Positions 53,936 through 62,592 of a stretch of 64,000 bases of DNA are shown here, piece by piece. The notes beneath the pieces were generated by a model. The model searched no databases. It had not been told where the DNA came from and worked only from the letters and a program-made list of their open reading frames with translations. Position 1 is the first letter of the stretch, and the number at the start of each line of letters is the position of its first letter. Made by a program: the position numbers and the translations under genes. Origin of the DNA: Micrococcus sp. (GTDB lineage Bacteria; Actinomycetota; Actinomycetes; Actinomycetales; Micrococcaceae); the NCBI GenBank assembly GCA_029961105.1, contig JASBVO010000006.1, forward strand, positions 62,001 through 126,000, in the 5' to 3' direction.

Positions 53936-54204
53936 GCGAGCCGGTCCCGTGCCCGGGCCAGGCGCTGCGGCACCGCGAGCTCCCACCACGCCTCGCCGCG
54001 CTCGCCGAGGCCCTCCTTCGCCCACTGGACCCGGTCCCGGGCGGCCCGCCTGGCGCCGTCGTCACCGGCCGTGCGCACCGCCGAGCGCGCGCGGCCCAGG
54101 TGCGAGCGCAGGCGGGCGGCGGTCTCCTCGGGCAGTTCGGGATCGGTGGCGCGCCATCTCCGTCCGTTCACGACGATGTACCGGCCGTCCTCGGTGCGCT
54201 CCAT
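53908..54204 (-). CDS. conserved small hypothetical protein
   Basis: 98 residues: DGRYIVVNGRRWRATDPELPEETAARLRSHLGRARSAVR ... RVQWAKEGLGERGEAWWE, a pattern widespread in actinobacteria as a short charged protein of unknown role. The 3' end overlaps the convergent monooxygenase by 28 bases. A TAGGCT box lies 6 bases before the ATG (leaderless). Confidence 0.75.
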   Translation of the reverse strand: MERTEDGRYIVVNGRRWRATDPELPEETAARLRSHLGRARSAVRTAGDDGARRAARDRVQWAKEGLGERGEAWWELAVPQRLARARDRLAQLERLASS

Positions 54205-54268
54205 GATTGAAGCCTACGCACGGGCGGTCAGGGATGTCGCGGAAGGCCTCCGTCACCATAATTGAGGA

Positions 54269-54784
54269 ATGTCGAGCCGACGGGACGTACTGCGGGACGT
54301 GATGGCGCAGACCGGCGTCAATCAGTCGACGCTGTCCAGGTTCAGCGGAGTGCGCCAGCCGAGCATCAGCCAGTACCTCTCCGGCCGGGCGGACCTGAGC
54401 GACGAACAGCTCGTGCGGTTGCTGGAGTGCATGGGCTATCGGCTGGTGGTCACCCGTCAGCCGGTGCGGGCGGAACTGAACCGGGCGGAGCACCGGTCGT
54501 GGCTGCTGCACCGCCAGCTCTCCGCGCGGCTCGACCCGCGCACCCTGGCCCAGTGGATGCCGGTGATCGAGGGGAACCTGCGCCGTCTGCGGGCGGGGAC
54601 CAGCGGTCAGCCCCATGAGAGGAACCTCGATCGCTGGGACGCGCTGGTGGCCAGTGGTGACGTGGCCGGCATCCGCCGGGTCCTGACGGGCCTGGACCGG
54701 GAGGACATCGAGATGCGCGAGGTCTCGCCGATGCGAGGGCTGCTGCCCGAGGACGATCGCCTGCGGGTCCTCAAGGCCGGCTGA
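54269..54784 (+). CDS. XRE-type HTH protein (antitoxin-like)
   Basis: 171 residues. HTH at ~8-45 (VLRDVMAQTGVNQSTLSRFSGVRQPSISQYLSGRADLSDEQLVRLLECMGYRL), then a helical region with conserved WLLHRQLSARL. CATAAT lies 6 bases before ATG 54269 (leaderless). The stop overlaps the next start in TGATG, so the two are co-translated. Probably represses its own operon and neutralises or guides its partner (inference). Confidence 0.82.
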   Translation: MSSRRDVLRDVMAQTGVNQSTLSRFSGVRQPSISQYLSGRADLSDEQLVRLLECMGYRLVVTRQPVRAELNRAEHRSWLLHRQLSARLDPRTLAQWMPVIEGNLRRLRAGTSGQPHERNLDRWDALVASGDVAGIRRVLTGLDREDIEMREVSPMRGLLPEDDRLRVLKAG

Positions 54785-55374
54785 TGCGCCGGGACCAGCT
54801 CGAGCACGCCATCCGGACCGCCTGCCGGGTCATCGACCGGCAGGACGTGATCGTGGTCGGCTCCCAGTCGATCCTCGCGACGTACCGGGAGGAGGACCTG
54901 CCGGCGGCGGCCACCCGGTCCTTGGGCGTCGACATCCTGCCCATGGCCGCGGACGGTGTGCAGGCGTCCGTCCTGGTCGAGCGCCTCGAGGGCGCGGCCG
55001 GCGAGTTCTCCCCGTTCGAACAGCTCCACGGGATCAGGATCGAGGGTGCCGACGCGCGGACCTCGATCCTGCCCCGGGGGTGGCGGGACCGGTTGGTGAG
55101 GTTCCCGGACGGGAGCCCCGCCGCGCGCACCGGTGAGGGCGGCGGGGCGGGGTGGTGCCTGGACAGCGTCGACCTGTGCGTCGCCCGGCTCTGCGCCTTC
55201 CGGGAGAAGGACAGGAACTTCGTGACGGCCCTGGTGGACCACGGGCTGGTCACCGCGGCGGCGGTCTCCGCCCGGCTGGACCTCGTTCCCGGAGAGCACC
55301 GGGCCGCCGTCGAACGCGCTCGGTCCTGGCTGTCCGGGGGCCGGCTGCCGCCGGACGCGCGGACGGAGGGCTGA
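54784..55374 (+). CDS. nucleotidyltransferase-like protein (DUF6036-type)
   Basis: 196 residues. IVVGSQSILATYREEDLPAAATRSLGVDILPM is a GS-x-D nucleotidyltransferase-like pattern, but the second Asp of the usual DxD is Leu. Later LPRGWRDRLVRF and WCLDSVDLCVARLCAFREKDRNFV are typical of this family. Paired with an HTH gene, it looks like the effector half of a toxin-antitoxin-like module; enzymatic activity is doubtful. No toxin activity can be shown from sequence. Confidence 0.72.
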   Translation: MRRDQLEHAIRTACRVIDRQDVIVVGSQSILATYREEDLPAAATRSLGVDILPMAADGVQASVLVERLEGAAGEFSPFEQLHGIRIEGADARTSILPRGWRDRLVRFPDGSPAARTGEGGGAGWCLDSVDLCVARLCAFREKDRNFVTALVDHGLVTAAAVSARLDLVPGEHRAAVERARSWLSGGRLPPDARTEG

Positions 55375-55549
55375 GAAGACCAGGGCGGAGGAGCCGCAGG
55401 TGCTGGTCGCGGAGAGACGCCGTACCCCGGTCATCGCCGCGGAGGACGGACGACGACGGCGGCGGTGAGGGGCAGCGGGTGGCCGGAGGCGGCGGTCCAC
55501 CGGCTTCCGGGTAGTCCCAGACCACGCGGCCGGCGGATACGATCACCGC

Positions 55550-56137
55550 ATGGAGACGGGGACGAGGACGCCGTGGGCGACCGTGGAGGCCGAGCGCGAT
55601 GCCGCCGTCCGCACCCTGCGCGGCCGGGTGCTGGAGCTCGGCGCCGGGGACGGCGCGAACTTCGGCTTGCTGCACCCCTCGGTCGACTGGGTCGGCCTGG
55701 AACCGGACCGACGGCGGCGGGCCCGGCTGGCCGAGAAGGCCCGGTCCCATGGGCACCGGGCAGCTCCCCTCGACGGCGGCGCCGAGGACATCCCGCTGCC
55801 CGAGGCGAGCGTGGACGCCGTGCTGGGCACGACCGTGCTGTGTTCCGTGGCCGATCCGGAACGGGTCCTGGAGGAGGTCGCGCGCGTGCTGCGCCCCGGC
55901 GGCCGGGCCCTGTTCGCCGAGCACGTCGCCGCCCCGGCGGGAACGGCCACCGGGACCGTGCTGCGGCTGGCGCGGCCGTTCACCAGGGTCTTTGACCACG
56001 GCTGCGACCCGACGCGGGACACCGAGGCCACGGTGCGTGCCAGCGCCCTGGAGGTGGCCGGCGTCGCGCGCTATGCGGTGCCCGTGCTGGGACTGGTGAT
56101 CCCCTACGTGCTGATCGACGCCCGTCGGCCGGCGTGA
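55550..56137 (+). CDS. class I SAM-dependent methyltransferase
   Basis: 195 residues. Motif I VLELGAGDGANFG (~27-39), motif II GLEPD, motif III-IV EDIPLPEASVDAVLGTTVLCSV, and LRPGGRALFAEHV. Resembles METTL7/UbiE-type methyltransferases; substrate unknown. TACGAT lies 6 bases before ATG 55550 (leaderless). Confidence 0.86.
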   Translation: METGTRTPWATVEAERDAAVRTLRGRVLELGAGDGANFGLLHPSVDWVGLEPDRRRRARLAEKARSHGHRAAPLDGGAEDIPLPEASVDAVLGTTVLCSVADPERVLEEVARVLRPGGRALFAEHVAAPAGTATGTVLRLARPFTRVFDHGCDPTRDTEATVRASALEVAGVARYAVPVLGLVIPYVLIDARRPA

Positions 56138-56184
56138 CCCCGCGACCGAGGCATCACCCCACCACCGCGCCCGTCACATCCCGC

Positions 56185-56252
56185 CGCAGCGTCAGGAGGG
56201 ACAATTCCCCGGGCGTCTCCACGGGGAATTGTCCCTCCTGAGGGACGCTGCG
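56185..56252. terminator. strong hairpin between convergent genes
   Basis: 19-bp perfect stem 56192-56210 with 56223-56241 (core GGGACAATTCCCC), extended by CGCAGCG/CGCTGCG (56185-56191, 56246-56252) across a 4-base bulge. Confidence 0.85.
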
Positions 56253-56262
56253 TCGCACCGGC

Positions 56263-57945
56263 TCAGCGGCCCCGGATGACGATCGCATCCCCCACCGCGC
56301 GCTCGGCGCCCCCGGACGGGGAGTTGACCAGGGCTTCCTCCACGACCATGGCGGTGGAGCCGCCGCCGTCGAGGTTGATCGCGTCGCGCAGGCCGAGCTG
56401 CTGGGCCAGATCGGCGGCCTCGGAGATGCTGAGCCCGACCGAGTCGACCTGCCGGCCATCCGCGGTCACCAGGACCAGCCGGCCCTGGGCGTCGATGCCG
56501 GCGATGGTTCGCGGATTGCGCTGGTGTACCCAGCCGTAGAACATGCCGGGATTGTCAGCGTGCACCATGCCGTCGCGGGCAGCGGTGATGTCCCGGCGCC
56601 CGTCCGTGAGCAGGTTCGGTCCGCCGTTGACCACCTGGGTGTCCGGCGTCATCGGCAGCTTCCGCCCGTCCGGCAGCCGGTAGTCCTGGGCGAGCCGGAC
56701 GCCGCGCTCGCGGTCGGCCAGTTCCTGCAGGGCCTCGACGTCCGCGCCGGTGGCCTGGAGGGAGAACTGGCCGCGCCGCAGTTCGGTGCCCCGTTCCTGC
56801 AGGACCTCGACGACGGCGCCACGGTGGTCCACCACCACCTCCAGGCCCGCTCCGGCCGGGGTGGAGGCGCCGAACTCCGGGGTGAAGACGACGGTCTCGT
56901 CGGTGTCGGCGCACGTGACGTCGTGCCGCGGCTGGTCGGTCGGCGTGTCCCCCGTGCCCCCGCAGTTGCGGATGAGCCCGGGCTCGCGGTTGATGCCGTC
57001 CAGGTCGATCCGCTCCGAGCCCGACCGGGCCTGGCCCTCCCAGGTGAGCCGCTCGATGCGCGCCCGGCCGCTGCGGCCATCGATGACGAGGGCGGGGCGC
57101 TCGCCGACCGACTCGGACAGGATCTTGCCGTCGTAGGCCCCGACGCCGGCCGGGTCCCCGGGCGCGCCGTGTTCGTCTCCGAAGACGAAGAACCCGGCAT
57201 TGACGCCGGCGATCGCTCCCTCGGCGAGCTCGGAGGTGGTCTCGGTGCGCTCGAGGTCTTCGCCGAAGGTGGCGGTCACCTCGCCGCGAAAGCGCCTCGG
57301 GTCCACGGTGAGCACGTTGACGGTGACGGGCCCGGCCTCGGTGACCGCCGCGGCGTCGCCGTCCCAGCCGGCGTACCAGGTGCCCGCGGCGTAGCCGGTC
57401 TCCGCGGTGACCTGCTGCTGGACCGCGACGGCGGCCTGCTGGGTCCCGAAGTCCCCGACCCGGACCCGGTGGCCCAGGTAGCCGCCGGAATCGGCCAGCC
57501 GGTCGGCGTGGACGGCTTCGGCCCGGGCGTCGAAACCGGCGGCCTGGAGTTCGGCGGCGACCTGCTCGGCGACCTGCTGCGAGGACACCTGGGAGTCGGC
57601 CACGCCCTCCTGCCCGGACGGCAGGGTCAGCTGGACGACCCAGGGATACGTGGTCTCGGCGTCCCCGAGGGTGAACTGTCCGTGGGTCACGCCTGGGGCC
57701 AGCTGGCGCTCGGTGGCGTGGGGCGGCAGCGCCGCGGCCTGTTCGGTGGGGGCTCCCGGGCTCGCCGGTGCCGGCGCGGACTGCACGGAGACCGGGGAGG
57801 AGGCGCCCGGCGTCGGGCTGGCCGGAGTGGAGGCGGCGGTGGCCGGGCCGCTGACGAGACCGGCGGCGAGCAGCGTGCCGGTGAGGACGGCGAGGGACAG
57901 GGTGCGGGTGCGGCGCGCGTGGGCGCGCGAAGTCTGGGTGTTCAC
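56263..57945 (-). CDS. secreted phosphodiester glycosidase (NAGPA-like)
   Basis: 560 residues from GTG 57945 (TACCGT box 6 bases upstream). Signal peptide (TLSLAVLTGTLLAAGLVSGPATA), Pro/Ala-rich linker, a SPOR-like region (WVVQLTLPSGQ ... RVRVGDFGTQQAAVAVQQQV), then the NAGPA domain: AIAGVNAGFFVFGDEHG and the C-terminal RTIAGIDAQGRLVLVTADGRQ and AINLDGGGSTAMVV. Probably acts on cell-wall or extracellular glycan phosphodiesters. Confidence 0.88.
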   Translation of the reverse strand: MNTQTSRAHARRTRTLSLAVLTGTLLAAGLVSGPATAASTPASPTPGASSPVSVQSAPAPASPGAPTEQAAALPPHATERQLAPGVTHGQFTLGDAETTYPWVVQLTLPSGQEGVADSQVSSQQVAEQVAAELQAAGFDARAEAVHADRLADSGGYLGHRVRVGDFGTQQAAVAVQQQVTAETGYAAGTWYAGWDGDAAAVTEAGPVTVNVLTVDPRRFRGEVTATFGEDLERTETTSELAEGAIAGVNAGFFVFGDEHGAPGDPAGVGAYDGKILSESVGERPALVIDGRSGRARIERLTWEGQARSGSERIDLDGINREPGLIRNCGGTGDTPTDQPRHDVTCADTDETVVFTPEFGASTPAGAGLEVVVDHRGAVVEVLQERGTELRRGQFSLQATGADVEALQELADRERGVRLAQDYRLPDGRKLPMTPDTQVVNGGPNLLTDGRRDITAARDGMVHADNPGMFYGWVHQRNPRTIAGIDAQGRLVLVTADGRQVDSVGLSISEAADLAQQLGLRDAINLDGGGSTAMVVEEALVNSPSGGAERAVGDAIVIRGR

Positions 57946-58210
57946 GCGTCCACGGTAGGGACGTCGCCACGCTGTGTGCCTGCGGCCATGCCGGGGCAAC
58001 GCAGTGTTCCGGGACTGTTCACTGCACGCTGGGGGAGATGTCACCGTGACGGCGCAGGAGCGGGATGAACCCGTCAGGGAGTTACGCGTCGTCAGCGCGG
58101 GCCGGCGCGGCGGGCGGGACGCTGGCGGAGCCGGGCTCCCGGAGCGGAGCGCCGGCCCGGTCTGACATCATGAGGTGGATGAGCACTCTCGACCTCTGCG
58201 TGGTGACGCC

Positions 58211-58858
58211 ATGAGCCCGGCCTCCAGCCCTGCACCCTCGGCGGCATCGCACCTGACCTTCTGCGGGCTCTCCATCGCCTACGACCACCGCGTGCTCGAG
58301 CCGCGGCCGTGGACCGAGGCGCAGTCCGCGTGGGCGGCCGAGCTGCTCGCCGAGGCGCCCGCCGGACCGGTGCTGGAACTGTGCGCCGGCGTCGGGCACA
58401 TCGGGCTGGGTGCCGTGCGGGACGCGGGCCGCGACCTGGTGATGGTGGACGTCAACCCGGTGGCCCGCGAGTTCGCGCTGGAGAACGCGGCCGCCAACGG
58501 TCTGGAGTCCCGCGTCGAGTTCCGGCTGGCCCGGATCGACGAGGCGCTGGATGCCGGCGAGAGGTTCCCGCTGGTCATCGCGGATCCGCCGTGGGTGCGG
58601 TCGGCGGAGACCTCGCGGTTCCCGGCGGACCCGGTCCTGGCCATCGATGGCGGCGACGACGGCCTCGACCTCGCGCGCACGTGCGTCGACCTCATCGACG
58701 GCCACCTGGCCGAGGGCGGGTCGGCGCTGCTGCAGCTCGGGAACACGGCTCAGGCCGACCTGATCGCCGCCTACGCGGCGGGGCGGTCCGGCGGTGCGGT
58801 CACCGTGGCGGAGACCCGCGTCTTCGAGCGCGGCGTGGTCGTGCGGCTCACCCGCTGA
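58211..58858 (+). CDS. SAM-dependent methyltransferase (small, HemK/RsmC-like)
   Basis: 215 residues from ATG 58211; GTG 58175 is an alternative start, neither with a clear RBS. Motif I VLELCAGVGHIGLGAV, acidic VDVNPVAREFALENAAANGL, and the substrate motif IADPPWV (N/DPPY type) place it among methyltransferases of amides or nucleobases. Target unknown. Confidence 0.85.
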   Translation: MSPASSPAPSAASHLTFCGLSIAYDHRVLEPRPWTEAQSAWAAELLAEAPAGPVLELCAGVGHIGLGAVRDAGRDLVMVDVNPVAREFALENAAANGLESRVEFRLARIDEALDAGERFPLVIADPPWVRSAETSRFPADPVLAIDGGDDGLDLARTCVDLIDGHLAEGGSALLQLGNTAQADLIAAYAAGRSGGAVTVAETRVFERGVVVRLTR

Positions 58859-58964
58859 CCCGGCCCCCTGGCCGGTCCCGCTGACCTGCCCTGGCGGCCC
58901 GGAGAGACCGGCCCGCCGGCCCGGTGGGTTCGGCCGACTGGATGGGCCGGGGGTCTCGCGTCGG

Positions 58965-59186
58965 TCAGCGGCCGGGGCGCTTGCGCATCACCTTGTGGGT
59001 GCCGTCGCACCACGGCTTGATGGCGGAACCTCCGCAGCGGCACACGGCGCTGACCGGGCGGGTCGTCTGGTGTTCGTTGCCGTCCTCGTCCTGCACCACG
59101 TGATCGCCCCGGAGCAGGATCGGGCCGCCGGGGCAGAAGATCACGTCCGGGTGGCCCGGGCCCGGCTCGTCGCCCATCACGCCCAC
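58965..59186 (-). CDS. CDGSH iron-sulfur protein
   Basis: 73 residues. CRCGGSAIKPWCDGTH gives the [2Fe-2S] ligands Cys49, Cys51, Cys60 and His64 of the CDGSH motif. N-terminal region is a small beta sheet. Its start overlaps the end of the upstream redox-enzyme gene by 10 bases, implying co-translation. Likely an electron carrier or cluster donor for that protein (inference). Confidence 0.92.
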   Translation of the reverse strand: MGVMGDEPGPGHPDVIFCPGGPILLRGDHVVQDEDGNEHQTTRPVSAVCRCGGSAIKPWCDGTHKVMRKRPGR

Positions 59187-60115
59187 GCGCCCAGCATGCG
59201 CTCGGCATAGCGGTCGTCCTGGTCCAGGGACGTCCAGGCCCCGAAGTAGATGTCATCGTGCAACGCGGGATCCTCCGCCAGCAGGGCCCCGCAGATGGTC
59301 CGCACGGCCAGCTGCTCGTGCACCGCATCGGCCTCGACGTGCTCGGTGTAGTACTCGACCATCTCCGCCGGGAAACCCAGGCGCTCCAGGCCCCCGGCGA
59401 TCTTGCGGCAGGGGGAAGAGCTCGTGGCCTCGAAGGCGGCCAGGAAGCCCAGCGACGCCGCGCGGAGCCGGCGGTTCAGTCCGAACAGGGACATCACGTT
59501 GTTCTGCTCGAGGATCTCGACCGGGACCTCGTCGATGTAGGCCCCGTACTCGGCGGACAGGCCGCTGGCGGCCAGGCCCTGGGCGAAGAGGTGGGCGTGC
59601 AGGCGGTGGGGGTTGCCGCCGCCGTACTCGTCGTACTGCAGCTCCATCACGGCGGCCTTGACCGGGTCGGACAGGCGGGGGATGACCCAGGTCGTGTGGT
59701 CCGACTCCTTCAGGTGGTAGATCGACTTGTGCCGCAGGAACTCACGCACCTGGTCCTCGGTCGCGGTCCGCTGCACGTGCGCCGCCAGCGAGGGGCCGTC
59801 GTGGTTGGCCACGAACGCGAAGAAGTCCTCGGCGAAGTTCCCGGGCTCCGGCAACCGCGGGGTCCGGGCGCGGAGCTCCCGCTCGAAGTCCTGTTCCAGG
59901 CCACGGCGCACGCCGATGAGCTGCGGGTCCCACTCCAGCTCCCCGGCCACGTCCTCGAAGCCCCGGTAGTGCTGCTCGTAGAGTGCCCACAGCGTCAGTT
60001 GCGCATCCTCGGCGCTGCCGGGCGCGGGGGCCTCGGCCAGCCGGGAGGTGTCTCCGGAACGCATCGACTCCAGGACGCATTCACTCAGCGGGCCGCGCGC
60101 GGTGGGGGTCAGCAT
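59177..60115 (-). CDS. iron-containing redox enzyme (haem-oxygenase-like diiron oxidase fold)
   Basis: 312 residues from ATG 60115 (GAGGGAGG upstream; in-frame ATG 60166 lacks one). All-helical protein of the TenA/haem-oxygenase-like class. QYDEYGGGNPHRLHAHLFAQGL and EYYTEHVEADAVHEQLA hold clustered Glu/His/Asp suited to a diiron site, as in UndA/SznF-type oxidases. Substrate unknown. Coupled with a CDGSH gene. Confidence 0.82.
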   Translation of the reverse strand: MLTPTARGPLSECVLESMRSGDTSRLAEAPAPGSAEDAQLTLWALYEQHYRGFEDVAGELEWDPQLIGVRRGLEQDFERELRARTPRLPEPGNFAEDFFAFVANHDGPSLAAHVQRTATEDQVREFLRHKSIYHLKESDHTTWVIPRLSDPVKAAVMELQYDEYGGGNPHRLHAHLFAQGLAASGLSAEYGAYIDEVPVEILEQNNVMSLFGLNRRLRAASLGFLAAFEATSSSPCRKIAGGLERLGFPAEMVEYYTEHVEADAVHEQLAVRTICGALLAEDPALHDDIYFGAWTSLDQDDRYAERMLGAWA

Positions 60116-60241
60116 GAGCGCACCTCCCTCCGGGCACTCGTCCGGGGCTGGGCAGGGGGCCGGCACATCGCTCGGTGCATCCAGGTCCTCGTCTCGGGGT
60201 CGAAGGAAGGCGCGTACTCGGGGTGACCGCTACCCGCCACC

Positions 60242-61240
60242 TTAAAATCTACCGTGAGTGACGGCGGACTCATCGTCCAGGCTTCCCAGCAGCCGCTGCC
60301 GCTCCTGGGCGACCACCTGCCGGGCCAGGTCGGCCTCCGAGATGTCGACGGCCTCGGGGGCCGCCTCGGCCGCGTCGCTGTCCCGGGCGAACTGCTCGAA
60401 CAGCTCCACCGTGCGTCCCAGCATCTGCGTCAGCCGCTGGTCCACGCCCTCCACCGAGAGCAGTTGGTGCAGCTGGACCGCGTCGAGCTGGCCCATCCGC
60501 CGGGAGCGGGCGATGGCCTGCCACTCCTCGCGGCGCAGGCCGTGCTCGATGGTGGCGACCGCGCGGGGGAGTGCGGCGATGACCTCGGCGGGGACGAGTG
60601 CTGGGGTGGTGCCGCGCTCGGGGACGGCCCGGCGCAGGCCGACGCGCGGGTCGAGGGCCTCCGCTGCGGTGATCGTGTCCGGCGTGGGGGCCGATTCGAG
60701 CCATTCGAGCACCTGCGGCAGGCCCTGTTCGTGCCCCCAAAGGCGGTAGGAGTTCAGCCGTTGGGCGGCTCCTGGGCGTTGAGGCGGTCTTGCCCAAGGG
60801 TGATGAAGCGGCGGAGGCCCAGCAAGCGCGACGTGAGTGCCAGGTCCTGCTCCTGGTCCTGGCCCAGGCACGTGAGGGCGACCTCTGATGGGCGGCGATG
60901 GGCGGCAGGGCGTGGAAGGAGGCGAGGGCCGCGAGGTGTGCGCCGTCGTCGGACGTCAGAGGGGTCGGGCGCCAGAGGGGGAGGGCGAGCCAAAGCGGAT
61001 TGTTCCGGGCATGCCCCGGTGTCGGGCTGCCGGGCTGGGGCCGGTCCGTGGCGACGTGCCGCAGGTCGGTGACCTTCGCGCTGAGGCGTCGTCCGCTCTC
61101 CTCGGCCTCGAGCAGCACCTGGGTGCGCCGGCCGAGCAGGTTGGCGGCGCGCTGCATCCAGACGCCGACCTCGTCCAGGATGGAACGGAGGGCGTCGCAG
61201 GCGAGCCGGCTCACGGCGTGCTGCGGCGGCTCATGGTGGT
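60242..61240 (-). pseudogene. decayed SNF2-family helicase C-terminus
   Basis: On the minus strand the last ~150 codons (frame ending at 60242) read EWQAIARSRRMGQLDAVQLHQLLSVEGVDQRLTQMLGRTVELFEQFARDSDAAEAAPEAVDISEADLARQ, matching motif VI and the tail of actinobacterial SNF2-type helicases (RAHRMGQ...VHRLL...VDERM). Upstream pieces in another frame (ILDEVGVWMQRAANLLGRRTQVLLEAEESGRRLSAKVTDLRHV) belong to no complete protein. The ATPase motifs I-III are absent. At least one frameshift and a large 5' deletion are needed; 60242-60871 may still be translated. Confidence 0.6.
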
Positions 61241-61439
61241 TCTCAGGCGGTGCGGTCCTCCCCTCGGCGCCGCTGTGACGCACGGTGCGGGCCGGCTGGT
61301 GCAGGTCCGGTGAGGTCACGGCACGTCGGGTCGGCCCCCACAGCTCACCGGCGGCAGGCAGTGGCATGACCATGCCTGGGAAGACGCCGGCCCAGGGCTC
61401 TCCGGTCGACAGGGAGCCAGGGCCGTCGTCGACCGCTGT

Positions 61440-62291
61440 CTAGAGTGCGTGGACCGGGGCCTCTGCCGTGATCGAGGCAGTGGCCCGATTGCGGAGCGCG
61501 CCGAGACCGTCGATCGAGACCTCGATGAGGTCGCCGTCGGTGAGGAAGCGCTGCGGCGTCCGGGCGAAGCCCACACCGTCCGGGGTGCCGGTGATGATGA
61601 CGTCTCCCGGATTGAGCTGGATCATCGTCGACACATAGGAGATGAGTCCTTCCGGCCCGTGGACGAGGTCGTCCGTGGGGGCATCCTGGACCACCTCGCC
61701 GTTGAGGAGGGCGCGGATGGGGGCGCCGGGTGCCCACTCGTCGCGAGTGGTCAGGCAGGGACCCAGGGGAGTCGAATTCTGCCAGTTCTTGCCCTGCAGC
61801 CACTCGCCGGTGCGGAATTGCCAGGTGCGCATGGAGATGTCATTGCAGAGCGAATAGCCGGCGATGTGCTCCGCCGCCTCGGACAGCGGGATCCGCCGGC
61901 CGGCCTTGCCGATGATCACGGCAAGTTCGGCCTCCCAGTCGATGGCGGTGTCCTCTGCAGGAAGCTCAATCGGGTCGTTGGCGCCGATGAGCGTGTCGGC
62001 GAACTTCGCGAACAGGGTGGGATGCTCCGGCGCCGGCTGGCCCATCTCGAGGATGTGGCTGCGGTAGTTCATGCCCACGCACACGACCTTGCTCGGCCGG
62101 GGGACCAGCGGGGCCAGGTCTGCGGCACTGACGGAGACCGTGGCGCCGCCGCCCTGCGCCGCGATGGATTCCCAGCACGGCGCTGTGAGCAATTCGCCGA
62201 CGTCCTGGTATCCGTCAATGAGCACATACGTGTCTCCGTCGAGGCGAGCAGCGGCGGTGCCACCGTTGATCCGGAGGGTTGCGAGTTTCAC
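61440..62291 (-). CDS. fumarylacetoacetate hydrolase family protein
   Basis: 283 residues from GTG 62291 (AAGGACG 8 bases upstream). C-terminal FAH domain: CVGMNYRSHILEMG, PTLFAKFADTLIG, the metal ligands in DWEAELAVIIGK, GYSLCNDISMRTWQ, GPCLTTRDEW and VIITGTPDGVGFAR. Hydrolase, decarboxylase or isomerase acting on 2-oxo acids in catabolic pathways; which one cannot be told. Divergent from an ABC importer operon with dyads between. Confidence 0.88.
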   Translation of the reverse strand: MKLATLRINGGTAAARLDGDTYVLIDGYQDVGELLTAPCWESIAAQGGGATVSVSAADLAPLVPRPSKVVCVGMNYRSHILEMGQPAPEHPTLFAKFADTLIGANDPIELPAEDTAIDWEAELAVIIGKAGRRIPLSEAAEHIAGYSLCNDISMRTWQFRTGEWLQGKNWQNSTPLGPCLTTRDEWAPGAPIRALLNGEVVQDAPTDDLVHGPEGLISYVSTMIQLNPGDVIITGTPDGVGFARTPQRFLTDGDLIEVSIDGLGALRNRATASITAEAPVHAL

Positions 62292-62379
62292 GTGAGTACG
62301 TCCTTGGTGTCGGGCGGCGCCGGACACAGTGCCCGACGCCGAACATTCGATGGTGGAACACTAACCTTCGAGACAATAA

Positions 62380-62389
62380 GTGTCTACAC
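62380..62389. promoter_or_regulatory. GntR-type dyad GTGTCTACAC
   Basis: Perfect inverted repeat GTGT-CT-ACAC within AATAAGTGTCTACACATT, 89 bases from the FAH start. Form typical of GntR/FadR-family operators (TGT-N2-ACA). Confidence 0.45.
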
Positions 62390-62434
62390 ATTGCCTAGAA
62401 GCTCTGTAGTGCACTCGGGTTTTCGCCAGAGCTG

Positions 62435-62467
62435 TTGACGAAAGGCATCTTCAACTGTGTACAGTTG
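62435..62467 (+). promoter_or_regulatory. promoter with overlapping operator for the ABC importer
   Basis: TTGACG (62435-62440), 17-base spacer, TGTACA (62458-62463). The -10 is embedded in the perfect dyad CAACTGTGTACAGTTG (62452-62467), so a bound repressor would block the polymerase. Its TGT-N2-ACA core matches the dyad at 62380. Confidence 0.55.
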
Positions 62468-62592
62468 GATCACCTTTGGAGGAGACCTCGATCACATCCG
62501 CTCGATACGGGTCTCGGCTCAGGGACAGCACCGCAGATTCATCACGAACCGCCCACTCCGGCGGTGAACCGCAGAACCTAAGGAGAAACGGC

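Larger units (their letters stand above)
62292..62592. other. 301-base divergent control region
   Basis: AT-rich patch with two dyads (62380 and 62452) and a promoter (62435-62463) for the importer. The remainder up to 62580 is leader sequence with AAGGAGA before the ATG at 62593. Confidence 0.5.
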
